Below are positions 1 through 6,029 of a DNA stretch of 8,720 nt, piece by piece. The notes below the pieces were generated by a model. That model saw only the letters and a list, made by a program, of their open reading frames with translations, was not told the origin of the DNA and ran no database searches. This DNA comes from Dehalococcoidia bacterium (GTDB lineage Bacteria > Chloroflexota > Dehalococcoidia > Dehalococcoidales > RBG-16-60-22), in NCBI GenBank assembly GCA_013202615.1, contig JABMRL010000256.1, positions 1 through 8,720 of the forward strand. Reading direction: 5' to 3'. Numbering within the stretch: position 1 is the stretch's first letter; each line of letters starts with the position of its first letter. The translations under genes and the position numbers were made by a program.

Positions 1-1101
1 GCCGAGCAGAAGCGTAATCGCCGGTCCCCCGCGACTGCCCATATAGTAAAGGCCGAGCACCGTGGAGCGTTTCTGCGGCGAAACGTGGCTGATGATGTAA
101 GACTCCACCACCGGCATACCAACGTGCATCGCGGTGCCCATCAGGAGCAGCACGGCAATAAGGCTGAACCCGAGGGATACGTAATTCAAAAGGTATATGG
201 CTGGCCCGGCGACCAGACCGACGGTGATTATCACTGGTATCCGCCCCAGACGGTCGGAGAGGTAGCCACCCAGCGGCCCACCCCATATACCGCCAAAATA
301 GGCCACGGAAAGCAGCATTGCACCTATCTCCTTGCTGGCGCCAAGCACGTCAACCGCGTAGAGCGAGACGAACTGGAGCGTGGAATAAGTCAGAACCATG
401 CTGGCTATGCCCACCGCAATAATAGCTATCAACCGGCGCAAATCGCCCGGTTCCGACGGCTTTACCGTGGCAGCATCGGCTGTCTTCTTCGGTGCCGCAG
501 CCGTATATCCCTTGCGCCCCAGGATTATGTAGAATGCTATTCCAAAGGCTATGGTAGGAATAGCTATAGCCATGAATGAGCCGCGCCAGCCCAGAGCGCT
601 GGCGATGCCGGCTGCAATAATGGGAGCTAGAAAAAAGCTGAAGGTACCCCCTATCTGATGGACGCCGAGTGCAATGCCCCGGCGCTCAGGATTGACGGAA
701 GCGGAGACCAGCGGCGATGCCGCGGGGTGGTAGCCACCCCCCATCAGCCCCAGAATAACAAGGCACACCAGCAGGAAAGTGTAGCTCGGAGAAAGACCAA
801 TCAAGAGTCCGGCTAACGCCACTCCAGCCACGCCGGCAGTGAGCATAATTCGAGGGCCAAAACGGTCGGCCGCCCACCCGGCGGGAAGCTGGCTTAAACC
901 ATAGGAAATATTATAGGCAAAGAGTAGCCCTCCTACTTGCGTGTATGAAAGCACAAAATCATCGCGAATGAAAGGGAGAAGCGGCGATAGCATTGCCATC
1001 ATCAGGTGGTGTCCAAAGTGAGCGAGCACTAAGAGAGGCAACAACCCGGTCAGGAATGACAGAACTCTGCGTTTATCTATAATCGTGTCCCTTCGTCGCA
1101 C
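1..1101 (-). CDS. MFS transporter, drug/fosmidomycin-resistance-like, C-terminus cut by window edge
   Basis: This is an inner-membrane major facilitator superfamily permease; the substrate is unknown. The 367 codons read without a stop to base 1, so about 30-60 C-terminal residues are missing compared with a usual 400-residue MFS protein. The N-terminus is basic (RRRD, then DKRR) and is followed by hydrophobic segments. MFS motif A, GWAADRFGPR, lies at residues 75-84 in the loop after the second membrane segment, and a second copy (GGYLSDRLGR) lies in the C-terminal half. The segment with YHPAASPLVS and an R-G-x-A-L-G-x-H-Q-x-G-G stretch resembles Fsr-like and general drug-efflux MFS proteins. 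I chose the GTG at 1101: an in-frame TGA lies just upstream, a GAAGAG stretch precedes it, and the promoter fits. An ATT at 1083 behind AAGGG is a weaker alternative. It follows another MFS gene on the same strand after 90 bases. Family is secure; substrate is not. Confidence 0.9.
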   Translation of the reverse strand, partial: MRRRDTIIDKRRVLSFLTGLLPLLVLAHFGHHLMMAMLSPLLPFIRDDFVLSYTQVGGLLFAYNISYGLSQLPAGWAADRFGPRIMLTAGVAGVALAGLLIGLSPSYTFLLVCLVILGLMGGGYHPAASPLVSASVNPERRGIALGVHQIGGTFSFFLAPIIAAGIASALGWRGSFMAIAIPTIAFGIAFYIILGRKGYTAAAPKKTADAATVKPSEPGDLRRLIAIIAVGIASMVLTYSTLQFVSLYAVDVLGASKEIGAMLLSVAYFGGIWGGPLGGYLSDRLGRIPVIITVGLVAGPAIYLLNYVSLGFSLIAVLLLMGTAMHVGMPVVESYIISHVSPQKRSTVLGLYYMGSRGGPAITLLLG

Positions 1102-1132
1102 CCGGCTCTTCAGTGCCTGCGGTCAGCCCAGA

Positions 1133-1162
1133 ATTATACCTCTTTCCCTGCCGGAATGACAA
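1133..1162 (-). promoter_or_regulatory. sigma70-type promoter of the left-edge MFS gene
   Basis: Read on the minus strand, TTGTCA (1162-1157) and a perfect TATAAT (1138-1133) are separated by 18 bases. The predicted transcript start is near 1126, about 25 bases before the GTG at 1101. This suggests that the downstream transporter is transcribed on its own and does not depend only on read-through from the transporter gene upstream. Confidence 0.6.
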
Positions 1163-1191
1163 GGAAAAATACCCGCGGCAAACGTTAACGG

Positions 1192-2475
1192 TCATCTTTT
1201 AATAACCGCCCCGGCTTTTTTCAGCATTAGTGTCAGCGCCATGGCAGTAAAGCTGGTAGCCGCAGCGATGGTAAAAGCCAGCTGGTAACTTTGCGTTACA
1301 TCAAATATCTGACCGCCCACCCAGGCACCGAAAGCACCGCCGATAGTGGCGCCGAGAACAGTCACACCGACCAGAGTGGCCACAGCACGCATTCCAAAGA
1401 ACTGCCCAATCAAGACTGGCATCTGCGGTACTTCCCCGCCATAGGCAAAGCCAAAAACAAGGGCAAAAAGATAAAACATCCACGGCTCCCGGGCAAAGAC
1501 GAGGAAAATTAAAGTGGTCACCATTATTGCGCAGCATATGACCAGGGCGGTATTGGCACCAATGCGGTCGGAGGCGCCACCCATGGTTATTCGGCCGACA
1601 AAGCTACCAATGCCGATGATGCTGATGAAAATGGCCGCATACAGCGATGCAATCCCGATGTCAGTCGCGTAGTTCACAAGGTGCACCATTACCATCTGCA
1701 GGCAAAAATTGAACAGAAAAAAGATAATAAAGAGCATCCACAGCGGTTTATACCGTGCTGCCGCCCTCAAATTGATACCTGTTTCTGCAGTATTCGCTTC
1801 CAGCTGCTCTATTCCATTTACCGATATCATGACTTCATCGGAGCCGTAAGGTCGAAGCCCTTTCTCCGCCGGGTCACGTCGCAGCAGAAGAGCGCACGGA
1901 ATCATAATCGCCCAGGCCGCTACGGCAAGAACCAGATACGCTGTTGACCAGCCGAAAGCAGTGATGAGACGCTCGGCTACCGGGGCCAGAAGCATGGTAC
2001 CCAACCCGGAACCACTGGCGACAACGCCCAGAGCCAGTCCGCGGCGCTTGATAAACCAGCGGGCGGTGGTTGCCATAGTGGTGATAAAACCGGCGCCTGC
2101 GCCTATGCCAAAGATAACTCCATAGGTCATATAAAGCTGCCACAGGGCATTGATCTGGCTGGTCAGCGCCAACCCCAGTCCGCTGATGAAGGCACAGGCA
2201 GCCATTACTCTGGCGGGGCCAAACCTGTCCACCAGCCACCCCATAACGATGGCAAAGAGCCCGTGAGTAACCATAAACACCGAGTGAACCCCGGCGGTAG
2301 CCCCACGACTCCAGCCAAAATCAGCGGTCAGATGCTTGAAGAAAACACCGTAAGTATACATCATGCCGGTGTGCATCGCCAGGATAACCATGCAGGCGGC
2401 AACGATGACCCACCCGTAAAATAATGTCCGCCCGGCAGTTGCAGAATTCTGGCTGTGCTGCTCGATAGGTATCAA
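1192..2475 (-). CDS. MFS transporter, oxalate/formate-antiporter (OFA)/monocarboxylate-like
   Basis: This is a 12-segment inner-membrane permease of 427 residues from the chosen TTG start, probably for small carboxylates. The N-terminal pattern (FYGWVIVAACMV near 19-30, then MYTYGVFF) and a C-terminal glycine-rich segment followed by FDVTQSYQLAF are typical of the OFA/monocarboxylate branch. MFS motif A is seen as GWLVDRFG at 79-86, and its repeat as GGASDRIG at 299-306. A charged central loop spans about 198-240. I see no obvious lysine in the glycine-rich segment near 365-390, where the oxalate transporter OxlT has a key one, so oxalate itself is doubtful. The TTG at 2475 has a strong GAGGAGG site 8 bases upstream; a GTG at 2508 would add 11 residues with a poor site. 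The gene is divergent from the carboxyltransferase at 2663, hinting at pyruvate or related acid uptake (inference). Confidence 0.9.
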   Translation of the reverse strand: MIPIEQHSQNSATAGRTLFYGWVIVAACMVILAMHTGMMYTYGVFFKHLTADFGWSRGATAGVHSVFMVTHGLFAIVMGWLVDRFGPARVMAACAFISGLGLALTSQINALWQLYMTYGVIFGIGAGAGFITTMATTARWFIKRRGLALGVVASGSGLGTMLLAPVAERLITAFGWSTAYLVLAVAAWAIMIPCALLLRRDPAEKGLRPYGSDEVMISVNGIEQLEANTAETGINLRAAARYKPLWMLFIIFFLFNFCLQMVMVHLVNYATDIGIASLYAAIFISIIGIGSFVGRITMGGASDRIGANTALVICCAIMVTTLIFLVFAREPWMFYLFALVFGFAYGGEVPQMPVLIGQFFGMRAVATLVGVTVLGATIGGAFGAWVGGQIFDVTQSYQLAFTIAAATSFTAMALTLMLKKAGAVIKR

Positions 2476-2483
2476 AAAAAAGC

Positions 2484-2490
2484 CCTCCTC
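2484..2490 (-). promoter_or_regulatory. Shine-Dalgarno site deciding the TTG start of the OFA-like gene
   Basis: GAGGAGG on the minus strand lies 8 bases upstream of TTG 2475-2473. It falls inside the longer reading frame that begins at GTG 2508, which argues that the GTG is not the real start. Confidence 0.65.
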
Positions 2491-2528
2491 AGAGGAATAA
2501 GCCCCCACCCTGCCACTTCAGACATTCT

Positions 2529-2534
2529 ATATTA
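2529..2534 (-). promoter_or_regulatory. possible -10 element for the OFA-like gene
   Basis: Minus-strand TAATAT (4 of 6 matches to TATAAT) lies in the AT-rich stretch upstream of the transporter, about 54 bases before the TTG start. No convincing -35 stands 16-19 bases upstream; a TTGACG (2540-2535) directly abuts it and is not correctly placed. This is a weak candidate only. Confidence 0.25.
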
Positions 2535-2567
2535 CGTCAATTGTATTTGTAAAATGACATCTTCCTA

Positions 2568-2619
2568 TTGCGCAACCATACTTTTGCCAACCGCAGGCGA
2601 ACAGTGTAAAATAGTTGCG
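2568..2619. repeat. imperfect inverted repeat around the carboxyltransferase promoter
   Basis: CGCAAC (2571-2576, within the perfect palindrome TTGCGCAA at 2568-2575) and GTTGCG (2614-2619) are inverted copies. They bracket the -35/-10 elements, with the second at the predicted transcript start. They are possible operator half-sites; the match is short and could be chance. Confidence 0.3.
2584..2612 (+). promoter_or_regulatory. sigma70-type promoter of the carboxyltransferase gene
   Basis: TTGCCA (2584-2589) and TAAAAT (2607-2612) are separated by exactly 17 bases, each with 5 of 6 consensus matches. The predicted transcript start is near 2619, giving a leader of about 44 bases that carries the strong ribosome site at 2646. 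Confidence 0.65.
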
Positions 2620-2645
2620 GTATTTAAAGACAGCACTGCTTGCTT

Positions 2646-2653
2646 AAGGAGGT
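2646..2653 (+). promoter_or_regulatory. strong Shine-Dalgarno site of the carboxyltransferase gene
   Basis: AAGGAGGT, a near-perfect anti-16S match, ends 9 bases before ATG 2663. It fixes the start and suggests high translation. Confidence 0.8.
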
Positions 2654-2662
2654 CAGAATATA

Positions 2663-4132
2663 ATGACGGATACGTCAAACAAGAATCCCCTGAAAATCAC
2701 CGATTTAACTTTGCGCGACGGGCACCAGTCAAACTACGCCACTCGCATGCGAACCGAGGATATGCTGCCCATTGCCGAAGAGATGAACAAGGCCGGGTTT
2801 TACTCCATGGAGGTCTGGGGCGGCGCCACCTTTGATGTGGCCTGCCGTTTTCTGAACGAGGACCCCTGGGACAGACCCCGCGCCCTGAAAAAATTAATGC
2901 CCGATACCCCTCTGCAGATGCTCCTCCGCGGGCAGAACCTGGTCGGCTACCGCAATTACGCTGACGACGTGGTTAATGCTTTTGTCAAGCATGCCGCGGA
3001 ATGCGGCATTGATATTTTCCGAATATTTGACGCCCTCAATGATGAGCGCAACCTGGAAACCTCCTGCCAGGCAGTTAAAAAAGCGGGCAAACATGCCCAG
3101 CTATCCCTCTGCTATTCCCTCACCGAGCCCAAGATGGGCGGGCCGGTATTCACCCTTGACTATTACCTGGAGAAGGCACGCATTCTTGAGAACATGGGAG
3201 CCGACAGCATCTGCATCAAGGATATGGCGGGGCTTATTGCCCCCGATGATGCTTACACGCTGGTCTCCGCCCTGAAGAAAACGGTCAAGGTGCCCATCCA
3301 GCTGCACACTCACTACACCAGCGGTATGGGGTCGATGTCCATGTACAAGGCGGTGGAGGCGGGAGTGGACATGATTGATACCTGCGTGGCACCTTTCGCC
3401 CTGCGCACCTCGCATCCGGCAGTGGAACCGATTATCGCCGCCCTACGGGGAACGCCGCGTGACCCCGGCCTGGAGCTGGCCAAGATGCTCAAGATTGGCG
3501 ACTATCTTGAATCCATCGCGCCGAAATATCGCGACTTTCTGAATACCACCCGAATTTCGGTTATTGACACCAACGTGCTGGTACACCAGACCCCCGGCGG
3601 CATGATTTCCAACCTGGTGTCGCAGCTCAGGCAGTCGAACGCCGTGGACCGCCTCGACGACGTCTACGCGGAACTGCCCAGGGTCAGAAAAGAGCTCGGT
3701 TACCCGCCACTGGTCACCCCAACCAGCCAGATTGTCGGCGTACAGGCGGTACAGAACGTCCTCGCCGGCAGGTACAAGCTGGTCTCAACGCAGGTAATGG
3801 ACTACTGCTACGGGCTTTACGGCAAGCCGCCGGCACAAATCGACCCCGAGGTGCAGAAAATGGTCCTCAAATTCTACAAAAAGGGCAAGGAGCCGGTTAC
3901 CGGCCGGCCGGCGGATATGCTCGAACCGGAGCTGGATGCAGCGCGGGAGCTGGTCAAAGACATCAGCGACGATATCGGGGATGTGCTCATCGCGGCCATC
4001 TACCCCATTACCGGTCTGCGTTTCCTGAAATGGAAGTACGGCCTGGAAAGCCCGCCGCCTGAGGTCAAGGCCAGGACACTGGAAGACGTGCAGCGTGAAG
4101 ACGAGCTTATCGCCAAGGCCAAGGCTGGCTAG
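2663..4132 (+). CDS. Pyruvate/oxaloacetate carboxyltransferase subunit lacking a biotin domain (PycB/OadA/transcarboxylase 5S family)
   Basis: This 489-residue cytoplasmic enzyme moves a carboxyl group between biotin and pyruvate/oxaloacetate. An HMGL-like TIM barrel spans about residues 10-265, followed by a PYC_OADA conserved domain at about 290-480. The metal site is visible: D19 in TLRDGHQS, K186 in CIKDMAG (the lysine that is carboxylated in relatives), and H215/H217 in QLHTH. These positions match closely those known from the transcarboxylase 5S subunit. VWGGATFDVACRFLNEDPW and LQMLLRGQNLVGYR are further family blocks. The protein ends at AKAKAG with no C-terminal biotinyl domain and no MKM motif, so a separate biotin carrier is needed; neither it nor a biotin carboxylase is in this window. 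It could work in pyruvate carboxylase, oxaloacetate decarboxylase or methylmalonyl-CoA transcarboxylase; sequence alone does not decide. The gene has its own promoter and is divergent from an OFA-like transporter. Confidence 0.92.
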   Translation: MTDTSNKNPLKITDLTLRDGHQSNYATRMRTEDMLPIAEEMNKAGFYSMEVWGGATFDVACRFLNEDPWDRPRALKKLMPDTPLQMLLRGQNLVGYRNYADDVVNAFVKHAAECGIDIFRIFDALNDERNLETSCQAVKKAGKHAQLSLCYSLTEPKMGGPVFTLDYYLEKARILENMGADSICIKDMAGLIAPDDAYTLVSALKKTVKVPIQLHTHYTSGMGSMSMYKAVEAGVDMIDTCVAPFALRTSHPAVEPIIAALRGTPRDPGLELAKMLKIGDYLESIAPKYRDFLNTTRISVIDTNVLVHQTPGGMISNLVSQLRQSNAVDRLDDVYAELPRVRKELGYPPLVTPTSQIVGVQAVQNVLAGRYKLVSTQVMDYCYGLYGKPPAQIDPEVQKMVLKFYKKGKEPVTGRPADMLEPELDAARELVKDISDDIGDVLIAAIYPITGLRFLKWKYGLESPPPEVKARTLEDVQREDELIAKAKAG

Positions 4133-4177
4133 CTCGTCGAGAAAGCTTAACGTTACCCCGGCCTGATTTGATTGGCT
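4133..4177. other. convergent intergenic gap without a visible terminator
   Basis: The 45 bases between the stop codons of the two convergent genes hold only a short CTCG-T-CGAG inverted repeat (4133-4141). There is no GC stem followed by a T-run on either strand, so termination here is Rho-dependent, or occurs within the opposing gene, or is not visible. Confidence 0.5.
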
Positions 4178-5284
4178 TCAGTCCTGCCACAGACATCTGG
4201 GCGCGACCTTATAGTAGTCGTTCTGGCACGGCGTGCCTTCGGTCAGATAAAAGGTGCGCGCCGTCAGGTCCATGATAGCGGAAGAAAGCGTGGCCAGGTG
4301 CCGGGGTTCCTCTTCCCTGGTATCAACGTGCCGGCAGATGGAGTTCGGGTAGCTGAAATGGTCGCGGAACACGCGCTGGAAACTGCCAACATCAATCTCT
4401 CCCCGTTCCTGCTCGATTAGACGTCGCGCCCTACCGGCACGGAACAGGGTATCCGGTGCGGTTGCCTTGAAAACGTCTGTCATATCAGGTCGATTGTTCA
4501 GCGCGATGAAATGATTGCTGTGGGTAAGGATGCCATCATCGGGATGCAGAAAGCCCACGTCTAACGGTGATACCTCCAGGTCTATCGCCTCGCCGTCACG
4601 GTGCGCGATGAGGAAATTAAATGACACCGTCACCCTGGCATTCAGAACCGCCTTCACCGCCCGACTGAAGCTATCGGCATTCAGGACGGCGCGCCCCACA
4701 ACCAGGAAAGGCGTGGTTATCTCAAACTTATCACGGCTGGACACCAGAGCGTTGAGACAGACCCCCAGCCCCGCCGAGTTCATACCCTTATGGGCCATGG
4801 TGCCCGCTTCCACATGCATGACAATATTGGGGCTGCCCTTTCTCTCCACCTCCAGTATGACGCTCATCCCCTGGAATCTTTCCTTGTAGTCCCAGTTCTG
4901 CCCCAGAATGGTGTGGCCGTTCCGGGTTACTCCGGGCATGGCGGTTATCGAGGTGCAGCCACCACCCGCCTCCGCCACCGCGCTCTGGGCGAACACCATC
5001 TCATATCGAGCGTTCAGCGCCACTATTTCTTCCAGGGACAGGGCGGCCCCTTTGGCAATCCCCTGCATTTCCTCCAGTATCTCGGCATCATATTCGCCGA
5101 TGACCGGGACCAGGCTGGCACAATGCTTGAGGACTTCAGGGCGCCTGGCACCCCACAGCGAGCGCCACAGGTCAAAGTAAAGCTCCAGATTTTTCTGTAT
5201 CAGGGTTTGCGCCTGAGACCCGTACTGCTTGCCCCGCTCAAAAGGCTTCCCTTTAATCGAAATAACCGGCACCTGTGGTTTCAT
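4178..5284 (-). CDS. C45 family peptidase / acyl-CoA:6-aminopenicillanate acyltransferase-like Ntn-hydrolase
   Basis: This 368-residue protein belongs to the AAT/peptidase C45 family of N-terminal-nucleophile hydrolases, which cleave or form amide bonds and mature by self-cleavage before a cysteine. The likely nucleophile is C110 in AGGGCTSI, with predicted self-cleavage between G109 and C110, close to the site in fungal isopenicillin N acyltransferase. Other family marks are PFERGKQYG at 14-22, LGQNWDY at about 127-133, NSAGLGVCLN, and LTHSNHF in the C-terminal part. There is no signal peptide, so it is probably cytoplasmic. ATG 5284 is chosen because AAGGAGG lies 6 bases upstream; the longer frame from TTG 5308 would translate that site itself. 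The gene converges with the carboxyltransferase over 45 bases and is divergent from the lipoprotein. The natural substrate is unknown; beta-lactam activity should not be assumed. Confidence 0.88.
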   Translation of the reverse strand: MKPQVPVISIKGKPFERGKQYGSQAQTLIQKNLELYFDLWRSLWGARRPEVLKHCASLVPVIGEYDAEILEEMQGIAKGAALSLEEIVALNARYEMVFAQSAVAEAGGGCTSITAMPGVTRNGHTILGQNWDYKERFQGMSVILEVERKGSPNIVMHVEAGTMAHKGMNSAGLGVCLNALVSSRDKFEITTPFLVVGRAVLNADSFSRAVKAVLNARVTVSFNFLIAHRDGEAIDLEVSPLDVGFLHPDDGILTHSNHFIALNNRPDMTDVFKATAPDTLFRAGRARRLIEQERGEIDVGSFQRVFRDHFSYPNSICRHVDTREEEPRHLATLSSAIMDLTARTFYLTEGTPCQNDYYKVAPRCLWQD

Positions 5285-5290
5285 TCTAAT

Positions 5291-5297
5291 CCTCCTT
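5291..5297 (-). promoter_or_regulatory. Shine-Dalgarno site deciding the acyltransferase-like start
   Basis: AAGGAGG on the minus strand stands 6 bases before ATG 5284-5282. It excludes the upstream TTG 5308, whose frame would read through it as the residues LRR. Confidence 0.8.
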
Positions 5298-5317
5298 AAG
5301 AGCCGCAATTCAAATCA

Positions 5318-5349
5318 CATCGCGATACCATAAGTCTAGTTACATCGCG
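5318..5349. repeat. direct repeat ACATCGCG flanking a predicted -10 element
   Basis: ACATCGCG occurs at 5318-5325 and 5342-5349, 24 bases start to start. One copy lies at the predicted transcript start of the acyltransferase-like gene and the other inside its promoter spacer. This could be a two-site operator; it may also be chance. Confidence 0.35.
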
Positions 5350-5362
5350 TCCAGCCCGTCAA
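5333..5362 (-). promoter_or_regulatory. possible promoter of the acyltransferase-like gene
   Basis: On the minus strand, TTGACG (5362-5357, 5 of 6 matches) and TAGACT (5338-5333, 4 of 6) are separated by 18 bases. The predicted start near 5326 gives a leader of about 41 bases. The two ACATCGCG copies at 5318-5325 and 5342-5349 flank the -10 element. Confidence 0.45.
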
Positions 5363-5405
5363 GTATAACGGCTAACGGACTATTCTCTTACCGCCCGGTT
5401 CGGTG

Positions 5406-5411
5406 TATAAT
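5406..5411 (+). promoter_or_regulatory. -10 element of the lipoprotein gene
   Basis: A perfect TATAAT stands 35 bases before ATG 5447. The best -35 at 17-base spacing, TTCTCT (5383-5388), matches only 3 of 6, so the promoter may need an activator. The predicted transcript start is near 5418, with a leader of about 29 bases. Confidence 0.45.
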
Positions 5412-5446
5412 GAATCAACAGGACATAGACAAGCGAGGCCTCAGCG

Positions 5447-5926
5447 ATGTGGAAAAAGGTTATCATTGCCACCGTTTTGCTCATATTTCTCTTTCCCCTT
5501 TCTGGCTGTGAAGAAATAGCCGAATTGACACAGGGCGCAACCACATCCACATCCCAGTCCAACCTCAAGATAGAGAGGTCGGTAGAGCTTGGCTCCGCGT
5601 GGCAGATGAAACAGATAGATTTCAAGGTGGCAGCCGGACAGGAGGTGGCAATTCTGCTCAAGCTTGCCGACGGCGGCAAGGTGGACGGCTTTTTCTACCT
5701 GGAAAAGGGCGATACCGTTGATTTCCGCATCACCGGTAAGACGCAGATTTTCCATTCCAACGTAGCCGACCGTTTTTCCTTTGCCGCCAGTCAAAGCCAA
5801 GGAGATACCTATAATTTGCTCTTCCGCAACACTGCCGATGAAGATGAAACCCAGAATTCGATTACCGTTTCCCTAGAGGTAATCTATCCCCTCAAGGGTG
5901 AACTCTACGTGCCGGTGGAGGATTGA
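5447..5926 (+). CDS. small predicted lipoprotein, beta-rich, function unknown
   Basis: This is a 159-residue predicted lipoprotein. A lysine pair at 3-4, a hydrophobic core at 5-17 and a lipobox LSGC at 18-21 predict export by Sec, cleavage before C21 and lipid anchoring at the outer face of the cytoplasmic membrane. A Thr/Ser/Gln-rich linker (about 29-39) leads to a domain that alternates polar and hydrophobic residues and looks all-beta: KVDGFFYLEKGDTVDFRITG, then FHSNVADRFSF, YNLLFRNT and SITVSLEVIYPL. The order (ligand-like F/Y strands, then a hydrophobic-polar closing strand) recalls GOLD/emp24-like beta-sandwiches, but this is a weak resemblance. GAGG at 5435-5438 is an acceptable ribosome site 8 bases before the ATG. 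It is followed after 103 bases by the activase gene, which has its own promoter. No specific function is claimed. Confidence 0.82.
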   Translation: MWKKVIIATVLLIFLFPLSGCEEIAELTQGATTSTSQSNLKIERSVELGSAWQMKQIDFKVAAGQEVAILLKLADGGKVDGFFYLEKGDTVDFRITGKTQIFHSNVADRFSFAASQSQGDTYNLLFRNTADEDETQNSITVSLEVIYPLKGELYVPVED

Positions 5927-5985
5927 TTCTTCCCGATTCATCCTGATGGCAACAGCACAGACTGGCCGGGATATTAAGTGCTACC

Positions 5986-6014
5986 TTCACAAAGCGGTGT
6001 ACTTCTGTTAGAAT
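5986..6014 (+). promoter_or_regulatory. promoter of the activase gene, giving a very short leader
   Basis: TTCACA (5986-5991) and TAGAAT (6009-6014) are separated by exactly 17 bases, each with 5 of 6 matches. The -10 element ends only 15 bases before ATG 6030, so the predicted transcript start (about 6021) leaves a leader of roughly 9 bases. Confidence 0.55.
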
Positions 6015-6029
6015 TTTCTATTGTGCGAT

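Noticed and set aside
85..579. Plus-strand open frame of 164 codons
   Set aside because: It lies opposite the left-edge MFS gene; its translation is rich in H, R, Q and G with no domain pattern, whereas the minus-strand frame gives a coherent membrane protein.
1874..2239. Minus-strand open frame of 121 codons
   Set aside because: It is a different reading frame within the OFA-like gene, with no coherent protein features.
2663..4132. 2-isopropylmalate synthase or HMG-CoA lyase assignment
   Set aside because: The GGATFD, LRGQNLVGYR and C-terminal PYC_OADA region are specific to pyruvate/oxaloacetate carboxyltransferases.
5441..5800. Minus-strand open frame of 119 codons opposite the lipoprotein
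   Set aside because: The plus-strand frame has a lipobox, promoter and ribosome site; the minus-strand frame has none.
5927..6029. Possible terminator after the lipoprotein gene
   Set aside because: The only matching arms (CCCG at about 5933 and CGGG at about 5967) are far apart and are not followed by a T-run.
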